Counted from the stretch's first letter, positions 7,515 through 18,100 are shown. The stretch is 64,000 nt of DNA from Candidatus Sulfopaludibacter sp. SbA3 (GCA_945893365.1 CAMDED010000009.1:1-64000); one strand, 5' to 3'. Program-made: numbers and translations. Notes: generated from the letters alone by a model not told the origin.

Positions 7515-8956
7515 GTCTTTGGGAAGACCCGGCGATTGACCACGTTCCCGAGCACGTCGCAGTGCTCGACCACCAGAGCCTCATCCTTCGACTTGGGATT
7601 GACCGCGACGTTCACGAATCCGCCCTTGATTCGCAGGAACCGGTGGTACCGTTTGTCTTCTCCACGGCTTGGCGGAACGGCGTGAGCGTCGCTCGCGGGT
7701 CCGCACCCGAACTCCTCCACGCCGTATTCCGGATCGACGGAATGATACTGCCAATGGCGGTCGCCATTCATCAGGATCACCCTTCCCTCGACGTTCGCCT
7801 TCAGCCACTTCCGGAACGCCAGGCCTTCGGTGGCAAAGGCGGGATTCGAATGATTGTCGTTCTTGCGCGCATGATCGGGACCGACGATCGGATTGGGGTT
7901 GATGAGGAACTTCCAATGGGCCGTGCTGTTACGCAACGCGTCTTCGATCCACTTCTTCTGCGTCGCGCCCCAAATCGTTTTGCCGGGGCCATCGGGCGCG
8001 TCGTTTGGTGAGCGGAAGTCGCGCGAGTCGGGAAGAATGATTTCAACGCCGGTCCCCCAGCGGAACCGGCGATACATTGGCTGTCCCAGCGGAGGGGAGG
8101 GTACCTGCTCGCGGAACATTCGCTGCCCTTGCTCGAAGTTGAAGGGCAGCATTTTTGGATTCGAATAACCGAGCCAGCCATCGTCGGTATAGAGATCGTG
8201 GTCGTCCTTTTGCCAGTAGGCGGGCACGTTGCGCAGACAGGAATGCAATGACGGCAAGCTGTACATTCGCTGCCAGTGATAACGCGCGGCCTTTAGGCTG
8301 TTTGCCACGGGATCTTCGGAATCGTAGTAGACGTTGTCGCCACAAGAGAGGAGGAACGCTGGTTTGCGTTTCTCGATCGCATTGTAGATTGCAAAGCCGT
8401 CGGGGCGATCCATCCGGCAGTAGATCTGGCAACTGCTGAGCGCGAATTGAAGCGGGGATGTGTCGTTGGCAAGGGCCGCCGTGCGAAAGCCGCCGGTCAG
8501 AATATCGTCCGCGCGCTTTGAGGCAGCGCCGCGCGTTTCGACCGAGAAGCGGTACGCGGCGGATGGTTCGAGTCCCTCGATGCGGAATTGGCGACTGAAG
8601 TCGGCGTCGGGCCGTACTTCGGTCCATGCCAGAGTGCGGCGGCGGCCGCGCCCGCTGACGGGCTCAATCTGAAGGCGAATGGCGCCCGCCGCACCTGGAC
8701 AGGCCCCTTCGAATTTGTCGACGTTCTCTTCGGGTTTGACAGGCCAAGCTGCTGGGAGGTTACCCTTACGCACAATTCCGTCCGCCAAACGAAAAGAGCG
8801 ATCCGTCCGCCGAGTCCAGATCACCGCCGAGTTCGCCGTGATCTCGCCGATCCTCACACCCGTTGCCTGGCGCGTATTGGGCGGCGGAGCGGCTTTGAGA
8901 GCGACTCCGGCAAACATTGCGCCGATGGCTTGGCGGCGGCTGAGACGGCTTTCCAT
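7511..8956 (-). CDS. PhoD-like alkaline phosphatase / phosphodiesterase, Tat-exported
   Basis: PhoD-family enzymes are metal-dependent, secreted phosphodiesterases or phosphatases. The chosen start (8956) gives 481 residues beginning MESRLSRRQAIGAMFAG, a twin-arginine signal. A -10-like TAAACT ends 10 bases upstream, which rejects the longer frame from 9004. A fibronectin-like N-terminal domain (residues 30-150, with TGVRIGEITANSAVIWTR) leads to the metallophosphatase core. Core motifs include SCQIYC, SCGDNVYYDSEDP, YWQKDDHDLYTDDG, LINPNP and LMNGDRHW. It is the first gene of a two-gene unit with mtaB (4-base overlap). Substrate is unknown. Confidence 0.85.
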   Translation of the reverse strand: MESRLSRRQAIGAMFAGVALKAAPPPNTRQATGVRIGEITANSAVIWTRRTDRSFRLADGIVRKGNLPAAWPVKPEENVDKFEGACPGAAGAIRLQIEPVSGRGRRRTLAWTEVRPDADFSRQFRIEGLEPSAAYRFSVETRGAASKRADDILTGGFRTAALANDTSPLQFALSSCQIYCRMDRPDGFAIYNAIEKRKPAFLLSCGDNVYYDSEDPVANSLKAARYHWQRMYSLPSLHSCLRNVPAYWQKDDHDLYTDDGWLGYSNPKMLPFNFEQGQRMFREQVPSPPLGQPMYRRFRWGTGVEIILPDSRDFRSPNDAPDGPGKTIWGATQKKWIEDALRNSTAHWKFLINPNPIVGPDHARKNDNHSNPAFATEGLAFRKWLKANVEGRVILMNGDRHWQYHSVDPEYGVEEFGCGPASDAHAVPPSRGEDKRYHRFLRIKGGFVNVAVNPKSKDEALVVEHCDVLGNVVNRRVFPKT

Positions 8957-8966
8957 GGTAGCGATC

Positions 8967-8972
8967 AGTTTA
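8967..8972 (-). promoter_or_regulatory. -10-like hexamer for the PhoD-like gene
   Basis: On the minus strand TAAACT ends 10 bases before the ATG at 8956. It supports the shorter start and a very short leader. Confidence 0.4.
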
Positions 8973-9031
8973 CACCAACGAGCCGGCTTGATCTGCGAAG
9001 GCATGAGCCGGAAAATAGGTTGAAGCGTGTC

Positions 9032-10276
9032 TTAACGGCCCGTGCGAAATACCAGCCGCGTGCCGCGCGGCAATTGGAGGCGTCCCGTGCGCACGTAGAA
9101 CGTCGGCCCGGCGGTTTCGTTCTCGACGATGCCGTAATCGGCGATCGCGCTCGGCAACCGCCCCATCCGCGGATTCCGCATCCCCAATATCGGTCCCACC
9201 TCGGTCAACACGACCTTCAACTTCGCGCGCGAATTGTCGAAAGTCAGTTCCTGGAAATCCACGCTCACCAGAAACGTCGAGTCCTGTCTTGCCAGTCTCG
9301 TGATGCGCCCATGCAACACCGCTCCCCGCGGCAGCAGCACCTGCTTGTTCCTCTTCACCGCGGATCGCAGCGTCGCCGTGATTTCGTCGCCTGCCGCCGC
9401 GTTCGCCGAATCGATGGAAGTATCGAGGGACACGTCCAGCCACACACCATCCGGAATCTGAAACTCCGCCGCTACCTCCGGACCCGCCGGCGCGGCCGTT
9501 TCCTCCGGAGCGTCCGCAAAAGACAACGTCGATTCGCCCGAGTACTGGTGGCAGTTGCTGAACCGTGTCACGTTCCGGCTCTCGCTGCCGTCGCTATCGA
9601 TCATCACGAGCTCCGAACTTGCCGGAAGATTGAAATCCGATTCGCCGATCCTCGCAATTTTGTACTCCATCGCGTCGCTCGCCGCCGTCAGTTGGAGAAA
9701 CGGCGGAATGTCGTCGGCGAAGATTTCCAGGCGGATCAGGTCGAGCGTCCCGGCGTCCACCCAGAACGACCCGCGATAGCCTACCACCGCTTTCGCCTGC
9801 CCCACTTTCACCTGATATCCGCTGCGGAACTGCGGCACCTTGAAGTCGTACCGCACCGTGCTGCGATCGCCTCGCTCCTCTTCGCCCCGATATGTGAAAG
9901 TGGGAACGTTCGAGAGAAAGACGCTTCGCGCGTGCAGGGCAAAACTGCCGTTCCCGATCGCTCCTCCGCCCACCATCTCACTTATGTCGCGGTCCTCAAA
10001 CTTGCCGGCGCCCGGCCACGCGAACAGTTCCTTCCCTTCGACCAACGCGACCTCGAGCCGCAGCGTGTCCTGAAATTCAAAGCGGCGCGAGGGCACGCGG
10101 CGGCGCGATCGCTGGATGGTCTGCTGGCACGTGTAATTCGGAAGGTTGCCGAGGTTCTGCGCCATGCGCGCGCGGATGCGCGATAGCTTCGCCGGATCGG
10201 GCGCAACGGGCGCGGTACTCTGCGCGCACAAGACTGCTAGGTGAAACAGGGCGGCGCAATAGAACGGCGAATGCAT
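9032..10276 (-). CDS. Secreted protein of unknown function (acidobacterial type)
   Basis: I do not recognise a named family. The 414-residue product starts with a hydrophobic signal-like segment ending near LAVLCAQS. It then carries NLGNLPNYTCQQTIQR (about residues 40-56), a motif I associate with secreted Acidobacteria proteins. The first domain (to about 260) is beta-rich. The second (about 280-414) contains GDEITATLRSAVKRNKQVLLPRGA and resembles the outer beta barrel seen in VirB10/TrbI-like proteins, ending in QLPRGTRLVFRTGR. Three Cys are present after the signal. It is transcribed alone. A cell-envelope role is inference. Confidence 0.65.
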   Translation of the reverse strand: MHSPFYCAALFHLAVLCAQSTAPVAPDPAKLSRIRARMAQNLGNLPNYTCQQTIQRSRRRVPSRRFEFQDTLRLEVALVEGKELFAWPGAGKFEDRDISEMVGGGAIGNGSFALHARSVFLSNVPTFTYRGEEERGDRSTVRYDFKVPQFRSGYQVKVGQAKAVVGYRGSFWVDAGTLDLIRLEIFADDIPPFLQLTAASDAMEYKIARIGESDFNLPASSELVMIDSDGSESRNVTRFSNCHQYSGESTLSFADAPEETAAPAGPEVAAEFQIPDGVWLDVSLDTSIDSANAAAGDEITATLRSAVKRNKQVLLPRGAVLHGRITRLARQDSTFLVSVDFQELTFDNSRAKLKVVLTEVGPILGMRNPRMGRLPSAIADYGIVENETAGPTFYVRTGRLQLPRGTRLVFRTGR

Positions 10277-10356
10277 GGAAGTTTCTTAGGAACAAATCGA
10301 GTGCTCGTTCGTATTAGTCATTGTAGTTCGAAACCACTTCGAGGAGATTGCGATTC

Positions 10357-10668
10357 ATGAAGACTCTGCTGTGCGCGTTTGCGCTGCTCACCGCTTCAAT
10401 GGCTTTCGCCAAGTCATATTCCGTTACGCTCTATCAGAACTCGATTCTTGGCGCGACGGAGCTAAAGGCCGGCACTTACAAGTTGGACCTTAAAGACGAC
10501 AAGGCCATTTTCACCGATGGCAAGAAGACGGCGGAGGCTCAGGCGAAGGTTGAATCGGCGCCCGATAAGTTCGGCTCGACCACCGTCCGCTTTCAGAATG
10601 GCGATGGCAAGTACCGAATCCAGGAGATTCGCATCGGCGGCACCAACATGAAAGTTGTGTTCAACTAA
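10357..10668 (+). CDS. Small secreted protein of unknown function
   Basis: The 103-residue product begins MKTLLCAFALLTASMAFAKS, a classical signal peptide with cleavage after AFA. About 80 residues of predicted beta structure rich in Lys, Thr, Gly and Asp follow, with the end IRIGGTNMKVVFN. I start at the ATG at 10357 because GAGGAG at 10341-10346 is 10 bases upstream; the TTG at 10348 would be too close to it. Similar small secreted beta proteins are frequent in Acidobacteria. Function is unknown. The next gene follows after 21 bases and may be co-transcribed. Confidence 0.75.
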   Translation: MKTLLCAFALLTASMAFAKSYSVTLYQNSILGATELKAGTYKLDLKDDKAIFTDGKKTAEAQAKVESAPDKFGSTTVRFQNGDGKYRIQEIRIGGTNMKVVFN

Positions 10669-10689
10669 GGCCGGTGTTTCACTAGTCTT

Positions 10690-11055
10690 GTGCTCGAACA
10701 ACTGAGGCGGACGATCCGCCGCATTCCGAAAGGCAAGGTGTCCACTTACGGGGACATCGCGCGCGCCGCGGGACATGAAGGCGCGGCGCGCCAGGTGGTG
10801 TGGGCGCTGCACAAGGCGGGCGCGGACCTGCCGTGGCACCGTGTGCTCGGCGCGGGCGGCCGCATTCTGCTGCGGGGCGAACATGCCCTCGAACAGCGCC
10901 TGCGGCTTCAAAGTGAAGGCGTCGCTTTCGAGGGCGAGCGCGTTCGCATGAGCGCGCATCAATTCCGGTTCAAGGCTTCTTCAGCTCGACCCATTGGGTC
11001 AGCGCGTTCCCCGCGCGGAGGCCCGGCAAAGAAATCGCCGACGCCGGACCGCTGA
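10690..11055 (+). CDS. Alkyltransferase-like protein (MGMT-family DNA-binding protein)
   Basis: The product has the DNA-binding half of O6-methylguanine-DNA methyltransferase: IPKGKVSTYGDIARAAG, then RQVVWALHKAG and PWHRVLGAGGRI. In true methyltransferases the acceptor is the Cys of PCHR. Here the tetrapeptide is PWHR, so it cannot be an alkyl acceptor and fits the ATL (Atl1-like) group, which binds O6-alkylguanine and recruits nucleotide excision repair. The GTG start gives 121 residues. The last 25 or so are basic and Pro-rich and lie antisense to the end of the serine hydrolase gene (overlap 10970-11055). Confidence 0.85.
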   Translation: MLEQLRRTIRRIPKGKVSTYGDIARAAGHEGAARQVVWALHKAGADLPWHRVLGAGGRILLRGEHALEQRLRLQSEGVAFEGERVRMSAHQFRFKASSARPIGSARSPRGGPAKKSPTPDR

Positions 11056-12415
11056 GCGTCTCACCGCGCAGCTTCAGCGCGAGGCTCAGCGTGTATGGCC
11101 GCCGGTTTGCATCCGCGGTTCCAATGTCGCCCGTCATTGCGCCGCGAAGTTCGTTTTCGCTCCAGACGGCGCCGCTCAACAGCGTCTCAAGTTGATTCCC
11201 GATTTTCGCGTGAACATCGCCCGAAGCGAAAATGCGCAGCGTCAGAGGAAGGTCTTTCTCATAAGTGTGCAGGCTGCCCCGCCATTCACCCGCGAGTTCG
11301 GGCGGCGGTTGAAACGTGCGTTTCTCCGCGGCCTGATCGGACGGCGCGAGGGGCGCCGGAGCCTTCCAGCCCGGAATCATCTTTTCCAGAATGCGGTCCG
11401 CGATGCGATGCGGCAGTTGGCTCGCGCCATTGCACAACACCACCACCGCAAGGTTTTCCGAAGGAACGAGGCGCAGCGTGGTTGCCACTCCTCCCATCCC
11501 GCCCGTATGTGAAACCACCTTCCCCTGCGTCGCCCAACCGATGCCGTAGCCGCTGTCGATCCCCGCCGCCATCGTCGAAACCCGCATGGCGTCGATACTC
11601 GCATCGCTGAGGATCGCCGCCTGATCCGTCAGATGCGCCTTCAAATGAAACATTCCGAAACGCACCAGATCGTGCGCGCTCGAATACACGGCCGACGCGG
11701 CGGGGTGGTCGAAATCGTAGAACGGGATCGGCAGCCCATCCGGCCCATACCGGATGGCGTGAAAGTTCTCGAGGCCCGGTCCGATATTCACCGAAGTGCG
11801 CGAGAGGCCGAGCTTGAGAAATACTTCGCTCCTCATGAAGTCGACGTACGGCCGCCCGGACACGCGCGAAATCAAGTAGCCGAGCACGCCGTATCCGATG
11901 TTTGAGTACTGATATTTCTCACCCGGGACGGTTACAAGTTGACCGTACCTCAGTATCGTCTCGTCCGCGGACGGCGCGCGGTACGGCTCGTCCTCGTAGA
12001 AGAACTGGTAGTGCAGCGGCAATCCCGACGAGTGGTTCGCCACGCGTCGAACCGTGGCTTCACGCGCGCCGCCCACTCTCGCGCGCAGCTTCGCGTTGCC
12101 CAAGTAATCGTTGACCGGTTTGTCGAGATCGACTTTGCCCGCCTGGACAAGAATCATCAGCCCGGTCGCCGTGATCGGCTTCGAAATCGACGCGAGCGAG
12201 TACATGGTGTGTTCGCTCGCCGGTATGCGCTTTTCTCGATCGGCCCAGCCGAAGCCTTCTTCCCACAGAATTTTTCCATCCCGCGCGACCGCCACGGCGA
12301 TCGACGGCATCCCCGTCGAGACGAGCCCCGTTCTTATGGAGTCGCGAACGGAATCGAACGCGTCCGCCGCAAGCCCGCGGAGCGTGAGAATCAGGATCAG
12401 GACAAGCTGTTTCAT
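10970..12415 (-). CDS. Exported serine hydrolase, beta-lactamase class C / penicillin-binding-protein type
   Basis: The family includes class C beta-lactamases, D-aminopeptidases and esterases. The ATG at 12415 gives 481 residues starting MKQLVLILILTLRGLAAD, a signal peptide. A longer frame from 12676 runs through aceE and is rejected. Active-site motifs are Ser76-I-S-Lys79 (SxxK), Tyr-Ser-Asn at about 180 and His-Thr-Gly-Gly at about 315 in place of KTG. A beta-rich C-terminal domain of about 110 residues (from PPPELAGEWRG) resembles lipocalin-like extensions of such hydrolases. It is divergent from aceE with 58 bases between start codons. The true substrate is unknown; a resistance role should not be assumed. 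Confidence 0.85.
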   Translation of the reverse strand: MKQLVLILILTLRGLAADAFDSVRDSIRTGLVSTGMPSIAVAVARDGKILWEEGFGWADREKRIPASEHTMYSLASISKPITATGLMILVQAGKVDLDKPVNDYLGNAKLRARVGGAREATVRRVANHSSGLPLHYQFFYEDEPYRAPSADETILRYGQLVTVPGEKYQYSNIGYGVLGYLISRVSGRPYVDFMRSEVFLKLGLSRTSVNIGPGLENFHAIRYGPDGLPIPFYDFDHPAASAVYSSAHDLVRFGMFHLKAHLTDQAAILSDASIDAMRVSTMAAGIDSGYGIGWATQGKVVSHTGGMGGVATTLRLVPSENLAVVVLCNGASQLPHRIADRILEKMIPGWKAPAPLAPSDQAAEKRTFQPPPELAGEWRGSLHTYEKDLPLTLRIFASGDVHAKIGNQLETLLSGAVWSENELRGAMTGDIGTADANRRPYTLSLALKLRGETLSGPASAISLPGLRAGNALTQWVELKKP

Positions 12416-12456
12416 GAGAACCCGTCCGGTTTCCAGTCCCGGCGTCAAGTGTCGAT

Positions 12457-12462
12457 TATAAT
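12457..12462 (+). promoter_or_regulatory. -10 hexamer for aceE
   Basis: A perfect TATAAT lies 11 bases before the aceE ATG. The upstream TTTCCA is a poor -35 candidate. Confidence 0.6.
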
Positions 12463-12473
12463 GGAAGTTACCC

Positions 12474-15152
12474 ATGCACCAAAAATTAAGTGTCAACGTG
12501 TCGGGCCTGGACGCCGATCCTCGCGAAACAGCGGAGTGGCTTGAGGCTTTCGACCAGATTATCGACGAAGCCGGCCCTGAACGAGCCGCGTTTCTGCTCG
12601 AATCCCTGTCCAGCCGCGCGGCGCTCTCCGGAGTGCCCGTCGTGGCGGCGCGGAATACGCCATACCTCAACACCATCCCTCATGAGAGCGAAGTGCCATA
12701 TCCGGGCGACCGCGCCATCGAACGCCGCATCAAGAGCCTCACCCGCTGGAACGCGATGGCGATGGTGGTGAAGCAGAACAAACACGACAAAAGCATTGGC
12801 GGCCACATCTCCACCTACGCCTCGCTCGCCACGCTGCTCGAAGTGGGTTTCAATCATTTCTTCCGCGGAAGTTATGGCGACGAGCCCGGAGACCTGGTCT
12901 ATTTCCAGGGCCACGCTTCTCCCGGCGTCTATGCGCGGGCGTTTCTCGAAGGGCGGCTCACCGAGAAGCACCTTTCGAACTTCCGGCGCGAGCTTCAGGA
13001 TCATCCCGGCCTTTCTTCCTATCCCCACCCGTGGCTGATGCCCGATCTCTGGCAGTTTCCCACCGTATCCATGGGAATCGGGCCGATCAACGCGATCTAC
13101 CAGGCCCGTTTCATGCGCTATCTGGAGAACCGCGGACTTCTCAAGGCCTCGCCGCGCAAAGTGTGGGCCTTCATCGGCGACGGCGAAACGGACGAGCCGG
13201 AATCCATGGGTTCGCTCACTCTTGCCTCGCGCGAAAAGCTGGATAATCTGATCTTCGTCGTCAACTGCAACCTGCAGCGGCTCGACGGACCGGTGCGCGG
13301 CAACGGCAAGATCATCAACGAGCTCGAAGCCGCGTTTCTCGGCGCGGGCTGGAACGTCATCAAGGTCGTCTGGGGCGAGGATTGGGACGGCCTTCTCGCC
13401 CGCGATACAACCGGACTCCTTCTCAAACGCATGGAGGAGTGCGTCGATGGCGAATACCAGAGCTTCAAAGCCCGGGGCGGCGCATTCATCCGCAACGCGT
13501 TCTTCGGAAAGTATCCGGAGCTGCTGCATCTTGTGGAGCACCTCAGCGACGAGGAAGTAGGCAAGCTGCGGCGCGGCGGGCACGATCCGAAGAAGGTCTA
13601 CAACGCTTACAAGGCTGCCGTGGAACACGCCGGCAGGCCTACCGCGATTCTGGCGAAAACCGTGAAGGGCTACGGTCTCGGCGAGGCCGGCGAAGGCCGT
13701 AACGTCACCCACTCCCAGAAGAAGCTCAACGAGAAGGAAATCGAATACTTCCGCGGCCGCTTCGACATTCCAATTCCGGATAAAGCGGCGCGCAACGCCG
13801 AATTCTACCGCCCTCCGGCGGACAGCCCGGAGATCGCTTACATGCAGGAGCGGCGACGCGTGCTCGGGGGGTATCTGCCGAAGCGCTCGCACCCGAAGAG
13901 CTCGATTGAGGCGCCGTCTCTGGATTACTTCAACGAATCTCTTCACGGCTCGGGCAGCCGCGAGGTTTCGAGCACCATGGCTTTCGTGGCTCTCCAGAAA
14001 GCGCTGTTGAAGCACCCCCAATTGGGCAAGCGCGTCGTGCCGATCATTCCCGACGAAGCCCGCACCTTCGGCATGGAATCGCTCATCCGCGAGTTCGGCA
14101 TTTACGCGAGCCAGGGCCAGCTATACAAGCCGCACGACGCCGAATATCTTCTTTACTATAAGGAAGCGAAGGACGGCCAGATTCTCGAAGAGGGCATTAC
14201 GGAAGCGGGGTCGATGGCGTCGTTCGCGGCCGCAGGCACGGCCTATTCGAACTACGGTATCGAGACCATTCCGTTCTTCACCTATTATTCGATGTTCGGC
14301 TTCCAGCGCGTGGGCGATCTCATTTGGGCTTTCGCCGATTCGCGGGGCAAGGGTTTTCTGGTGGGCGGCACCGCCGGACGCACAACGCTCGCGGGCGAAG
14401 GTTTGCAGCACCAGGACGGTCACAGCCACGTATTGTCGAGCACGGTTCCGACCTGCGCGGCCTACGACCCGGCTTACTCTTACGAGCTTGCCGTAATCAT
14501 TCAGGACGGAATCCGCCGGATGTATCAGGAAGGGGAAGACCTCTTCTATTACCTCACTATTTACAACGAAGAGTACGCGATGCCCGCCATGCCGGAAGGC
14601 AGCCGCGACGGCATCCTGAAGGGTATCTACCTATTCAAGCGGGCGGAAGGCGGCGAGGCCACGCTGCAATTGTTCGGCAGCGGGGCAATCCTGAACGAAG
14701 CCCTCAAGGCGCAAAAGATCTTGTCGGAGAAGTACGGCGTGTTCGCGGACGTGTGGAGCGTGACAAGCTACAACGAGCTCAGGCGCGAGGCTCTCGCCGT
14801 TGAACGCTGGAACCGGCTGCATCCCACCGAGCCTGAAAAAGCGCCGTACATCGTAACGGCCCTTGGCGCGGCGAAAGGACCCATCGTCGCGGCAAGCGAC
14901 TACATGAAGATCGTCCCCGACCAGCTCTCGCCGTGGCTCGGGAGCCGCCTCTCGACTCTCGGCACCGACGGCTTCGGGCGCAGCGACAGCCGCGAATCGC
15001 TAAGGCGGCACTTTGAAGTGAACGCGGTCTCGATCGCCGCGGCCGCACTCTCCCGGCTCGCTCGCGAGGGCAAGTTCGACCCGGCGGCGGCCGCGAAGGC
15101 GATGACTGACTTGGGGGTCGACCCTGAGAAGGTTGATCCGGCCCGCGCCTAG
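12474..15152 (+). CDS. aceE: Pyruvate dehydrogenase E1 component, homodimeric type
   Basis: AceE decarboxylates pyruvate with thiamine diphosphate and passes the acetyl group to lipoyl-E2. At 892 residues it is the single-chain E1 of the E. coli type. Visible marks are HISTYASLATLLEVGFNHFF (near residue 108), the ThDP/Mg motif GDGETDEPES at about 233-242 with VNCNLQRLDGPVRGN after it, and AGRTTLAGEGLQHQDGHSH in the central domain. Length is normal. kgd follows after 20 bases, so the two E1-type decarboxylases probably form one transcript. E2 (aceF) and E3 are not in the window. A TATAAT ends 11 bases before the ATG. Confidence 0.96.
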   Translation: MHQKLSVNVSGLDADPRETAEWLEAFDQIIDEAGPERAAFLLESLSSRAALSGVPVVAARNTPYLNTIPHESEVPYPGDRAIERRIKSLTRWNAMAMVVKQNKHDKSIGGHISTYASLATLLEVGFNHFFRGSYGDEPGDLVYFQGHASPGVYARAFLEGRLTEKHLSNFRRELQDHPGLSSYPHPWLMPDLWQFPTVSMGIGPINAIYQARFMRYLENRGLLKASPRKVWAFIGDGETDEPESMGSLTLASREKLDNLIFVVNCNLQRLDGPVRGNGKIINELEAAFLGAGWNVIKVVWGEDWDGLLARDTTGLLLKRMEECVDGEYQSFKARGGAFIRNAFFGKYPELLHLVEHLSDEEVGKLRRGGHDPKKVYNAYKAAVEHAGRPTAILAKTVKGYGLGEAGEGRNVTHSQKKLNEKEIEYFRGRFDIPIPDKAARNAEFYRPPADSPEIAYMQERRRVLGGYLPKRSHPKSSIEAPSLDYFNESLHGSGSREVSSTMAFVALQKALLKHPQLGKRVVPIIPDEARTFGMESLIREFGIYASQGQLYKPHDAEYLLYYKEAKDGQILEEGITEAGSMASFAAAGTAYSNYGIETIPFFTYYSMFGFQRVGDLIWAFADSRGKGFLVGGTAGRTTLAGEGLQHQDGHSHVLSSTVPTCAAYDPAYSYELAVIIQDGIRRMYQEGEDLFYYLTIYNEEYAMPAMPEGSRDGILKGIYLFKRAEGGEATLQLFGSGAILNEALKAQKILSEKYGVFADVWSVTSYNELRREALAVERWNRLHPTEPEKAPYIVTALGAAKGPIVAASDYMKIVPDQLSPWLGSRLSTLGTDGFGRSDSRESLRRHFEVNAVSIAAAALSRLAREGKFDPAAAAKAMTDLGVDPEKVDPARA

Positions 15153-15172
15153 GGCGCGGCGAGAGTTTTCAA

Positions 15173-18100
15173 ATGTCTGTAAAACCCGATGCCACTCAGG
15201 GGATTAACAGTTGGCTCGAAGACGAGCTGCACCAGCAGTTTCTGCGCGATCGCGGAGCCGTGGACGAATCCTGGCGGCAGATCTTCGAGAATGGCGGCAC
15301 GGCGCAGCCGGCAGCCGCTTCCAGGTCTGCCGCGACGCAGCCCGCCGTGCACGAGTCTGCCGCGGCGAAGCCGATCGCACCTGCGCAGTCCGCCGCGCCC
15401 AAGTCCGCCGTGCCCGAGGACCCCGCACGCGCCCCTGCCGCGTCGAACTCAGGGGCCCTTGCGCCGCCCCCCGCGCCCGAATTCCCGGCGCCCGCATCGG
15501 CCGCGTCCGAGCCTGCCGCGCCCCAGCCAGCCGCGCCCAGCGCATCCCCCGAACTCTCCCCGCTTCGCGGAGCCGCCGCCCGCGTCGCGCTGAACATGAC
15601 CGCGAGCCTCTCGGTACCGCTCGCTACTTCCCAGCGCATCGTACCGGTAAAGGTCATCGACGAGAACCGGCGCATCATCAACCAGCACCGTACGCTCGTC
15701 GGGAAGAGCAAAGTCTCCTACACGCATTTGGTCGGCTGGGGTATCGTGCGTTCACTTGAAGCCCATCCGGCAATCAATCACGCCTACGTCGAGAGCGGCG
15801 GGCAGCCGTTCCGGGCGCTGCATCCGCAAATCAATTTGGGAATCGCGGTCGACGTGGCGGCTAAGGACGGCTCCCGGAATCTGGTTGTCCCCAACATCAA
15901 GAACGCCGGTGAACTCGACTTCCAGCAATACGTCACAACCTTTGACGACCTGGTATCGCGCGCGCGGGGCGGAAAGCTGACGCCGGCCGATTTCGCCGCC
16001 ACCACGATTTCCCTCACCAACCCGGGCACGGTCGGCACCATGGGTTCGATCCCTCGACTGATGCCCGGGCAGGGCGCGATCATCGCCGTGGGCGCGATCG
16101 ATTATCCCGCCGAATACCAGGGCGTAGCGCCTGAAACCCGCGCCATGCTGGGCATCAGCAAAGTGATGTCGGTCACCTGCACCTACGACCACCGCATCAT
16201 TCAGGGCGCCGAATCCGGCATGTTCCTCGGCAAGCTGCAAGGCCTGCTCGACGGCGAGGACGGATTCTACGAAGAGATATTCGCGCATTTGAAGATGCCC
16301 CATAGCCCGGTGCTGTGGGCGCCGGACCGGCAGTCCGCGACGCTTGGAATGGGCGGGCAGACGGCGGACGGCGTGAAAGCGGCGGCTGTTATTCAATTGA
16401 TCAACGCCTACCGCGTGCGCGGCCACCTCATCGCCGATCTCGATCCGCTCGGCGCCGAACCGAGCTACCACCCCGAGCTCGATCCGCTCACCTACGGGCT
16501 CACCATTTGGGATCTGGATCGTCAGTTTCTGACCGGCACGCTCGGCGAGGCGATCGGCGAAGGCGCGCCCAAACCAGTCGCCACGTTACGTGAGATTCTC
16601 GAGACCCTGCGACAGACCTACTGCGGCAAGATCGGCTGCGAGTACATGAATATTCAGCATCCGGAGCAGAAAGCCTGGCTGCAGAAGCGGATGGAACCCG
16701 AAGCCAATAACTGGCCGCTCGAAAAACCGGTCCGGCTGCGGATTCTGGAACGCCTTCTCGAAGCCGAAGAGTTCGAACATTTCCTGCATGCCCGGTTCGT
16801 GGGACACAAGCGATTCTCGCTCGAAGGCGCGGAAACCGCGATCGCTATTCTTAGTGAAACGCTCGACCGCGCCGCGGATCGCGACGTTCACGAAGCCGTC
16901 ATCGGCATGGCGCACCGCGGCCGTCTCAACGTGCTGGCGAATATCGTGGGCAAGCCGCTGTCGCAGGTCTTTTCGGAGTTCGAAGGCGACGATCCGGCGA
17001 GCATGCAGGGCTCGGGCGACGTGAAGTACCACCTGGGCGCGAGCGGTGTGAGGCGCTCGGCTTCCGGACGCGAGATTCGAGTTTCCGTCGCGCCGAATCC
17101 GAGCCACCTCGAAGCGGTCAACCCCGTGGTGGAAGGCATTGTCCGCCCGAAGCAGGACCACCTGGGAGACGCCGCGCGCGCGCGTGTGATCCCCATTCTG
17201 GTGCACGGCGACGCCGCTTTCGCCGGCCAGGGCGTGGTGGCCGAAACGCTGAACCTTTCGCAGCTCGACGGCTACCACACCGGAGGTACGATCCATCTGA
17301 TCGTCAACAACCAGATCGGCTTCACCACCATGCCGGACGAGGCCCGCTCGACGCCTTATTCGACCGATGTCGCGCGCATGGTGCAGGCGCCCATCTTCCA
17401 CGTGAACGGCGACGATCCGGACGCGGCCATCCGGGTTGCGCAGATCGCCTTCGACTACCGGCAGCAGTTCAAGCGGGACGTGGTGATCGACATGTTCTGC
17501 TACCGCCGCCATGGTCACAACGAGGGCGACGATCCGAGCTACACCCAGCCGATTCTCTACCGGAAGATTCGCCAGCAACCCTCCGCCGCCACGCTCTACG
17601 CCGCGCGCCTGGTTCGCGAAGGCGCAATAGACGAAGACGCGGCCGCGGCGCTGCGCGCGCGGATCGGCAAGGAGTTTTCAGACGCCTACGACGCGGCCGA
17701 GGCGAACGCCGAGCGTTACGAAGTGCAGGAATTGAGCGCGGTCACGACGGAGGAAATCGCGGCTTTTTGCACGCGGACCGGGATCGACTCCGGCACGCTC
17801 GCGAAAGTCGTCGAAGGCGTGACGAGCTTTCCTGAGAACTTCCATCTGCATCCGAAGCTGCGCGCCTTCACCGGGAAGCGCAAGGAAGCGCTTGAGAAGG
17901 GCGGGCCGATCGACTGGGCTTTTGCGGAAACGCTGGCCTTCGGCAGTCTGGTCCTCGAAGGCACGCCGATCCGCTTGAGCGGGCAGGACAGCGGCCGGGG
18001 CACGTTCTCGCAGCGCCATCTGGTGTTCTACGATTCCGAAACCGGACGAGCGCTCGTGCCATTGAAGCATCTCGCGCCCGAACAAGCCCGCTTCGACGTT

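Noticed and set aside
10970-12676. Long 568-codon version of the serine hydrolase
   Set aside because: The extra 87 codons overlap the aceE promoter and start and are not protein-like. The ATG at 12415 gives a normal signal peptide.
12486-14021. 511-codon minus-strand frame inside aceE
   Set aside because: It is an antisense shadow of a conserved gene; codon bias of aceE opens the opposite frame.
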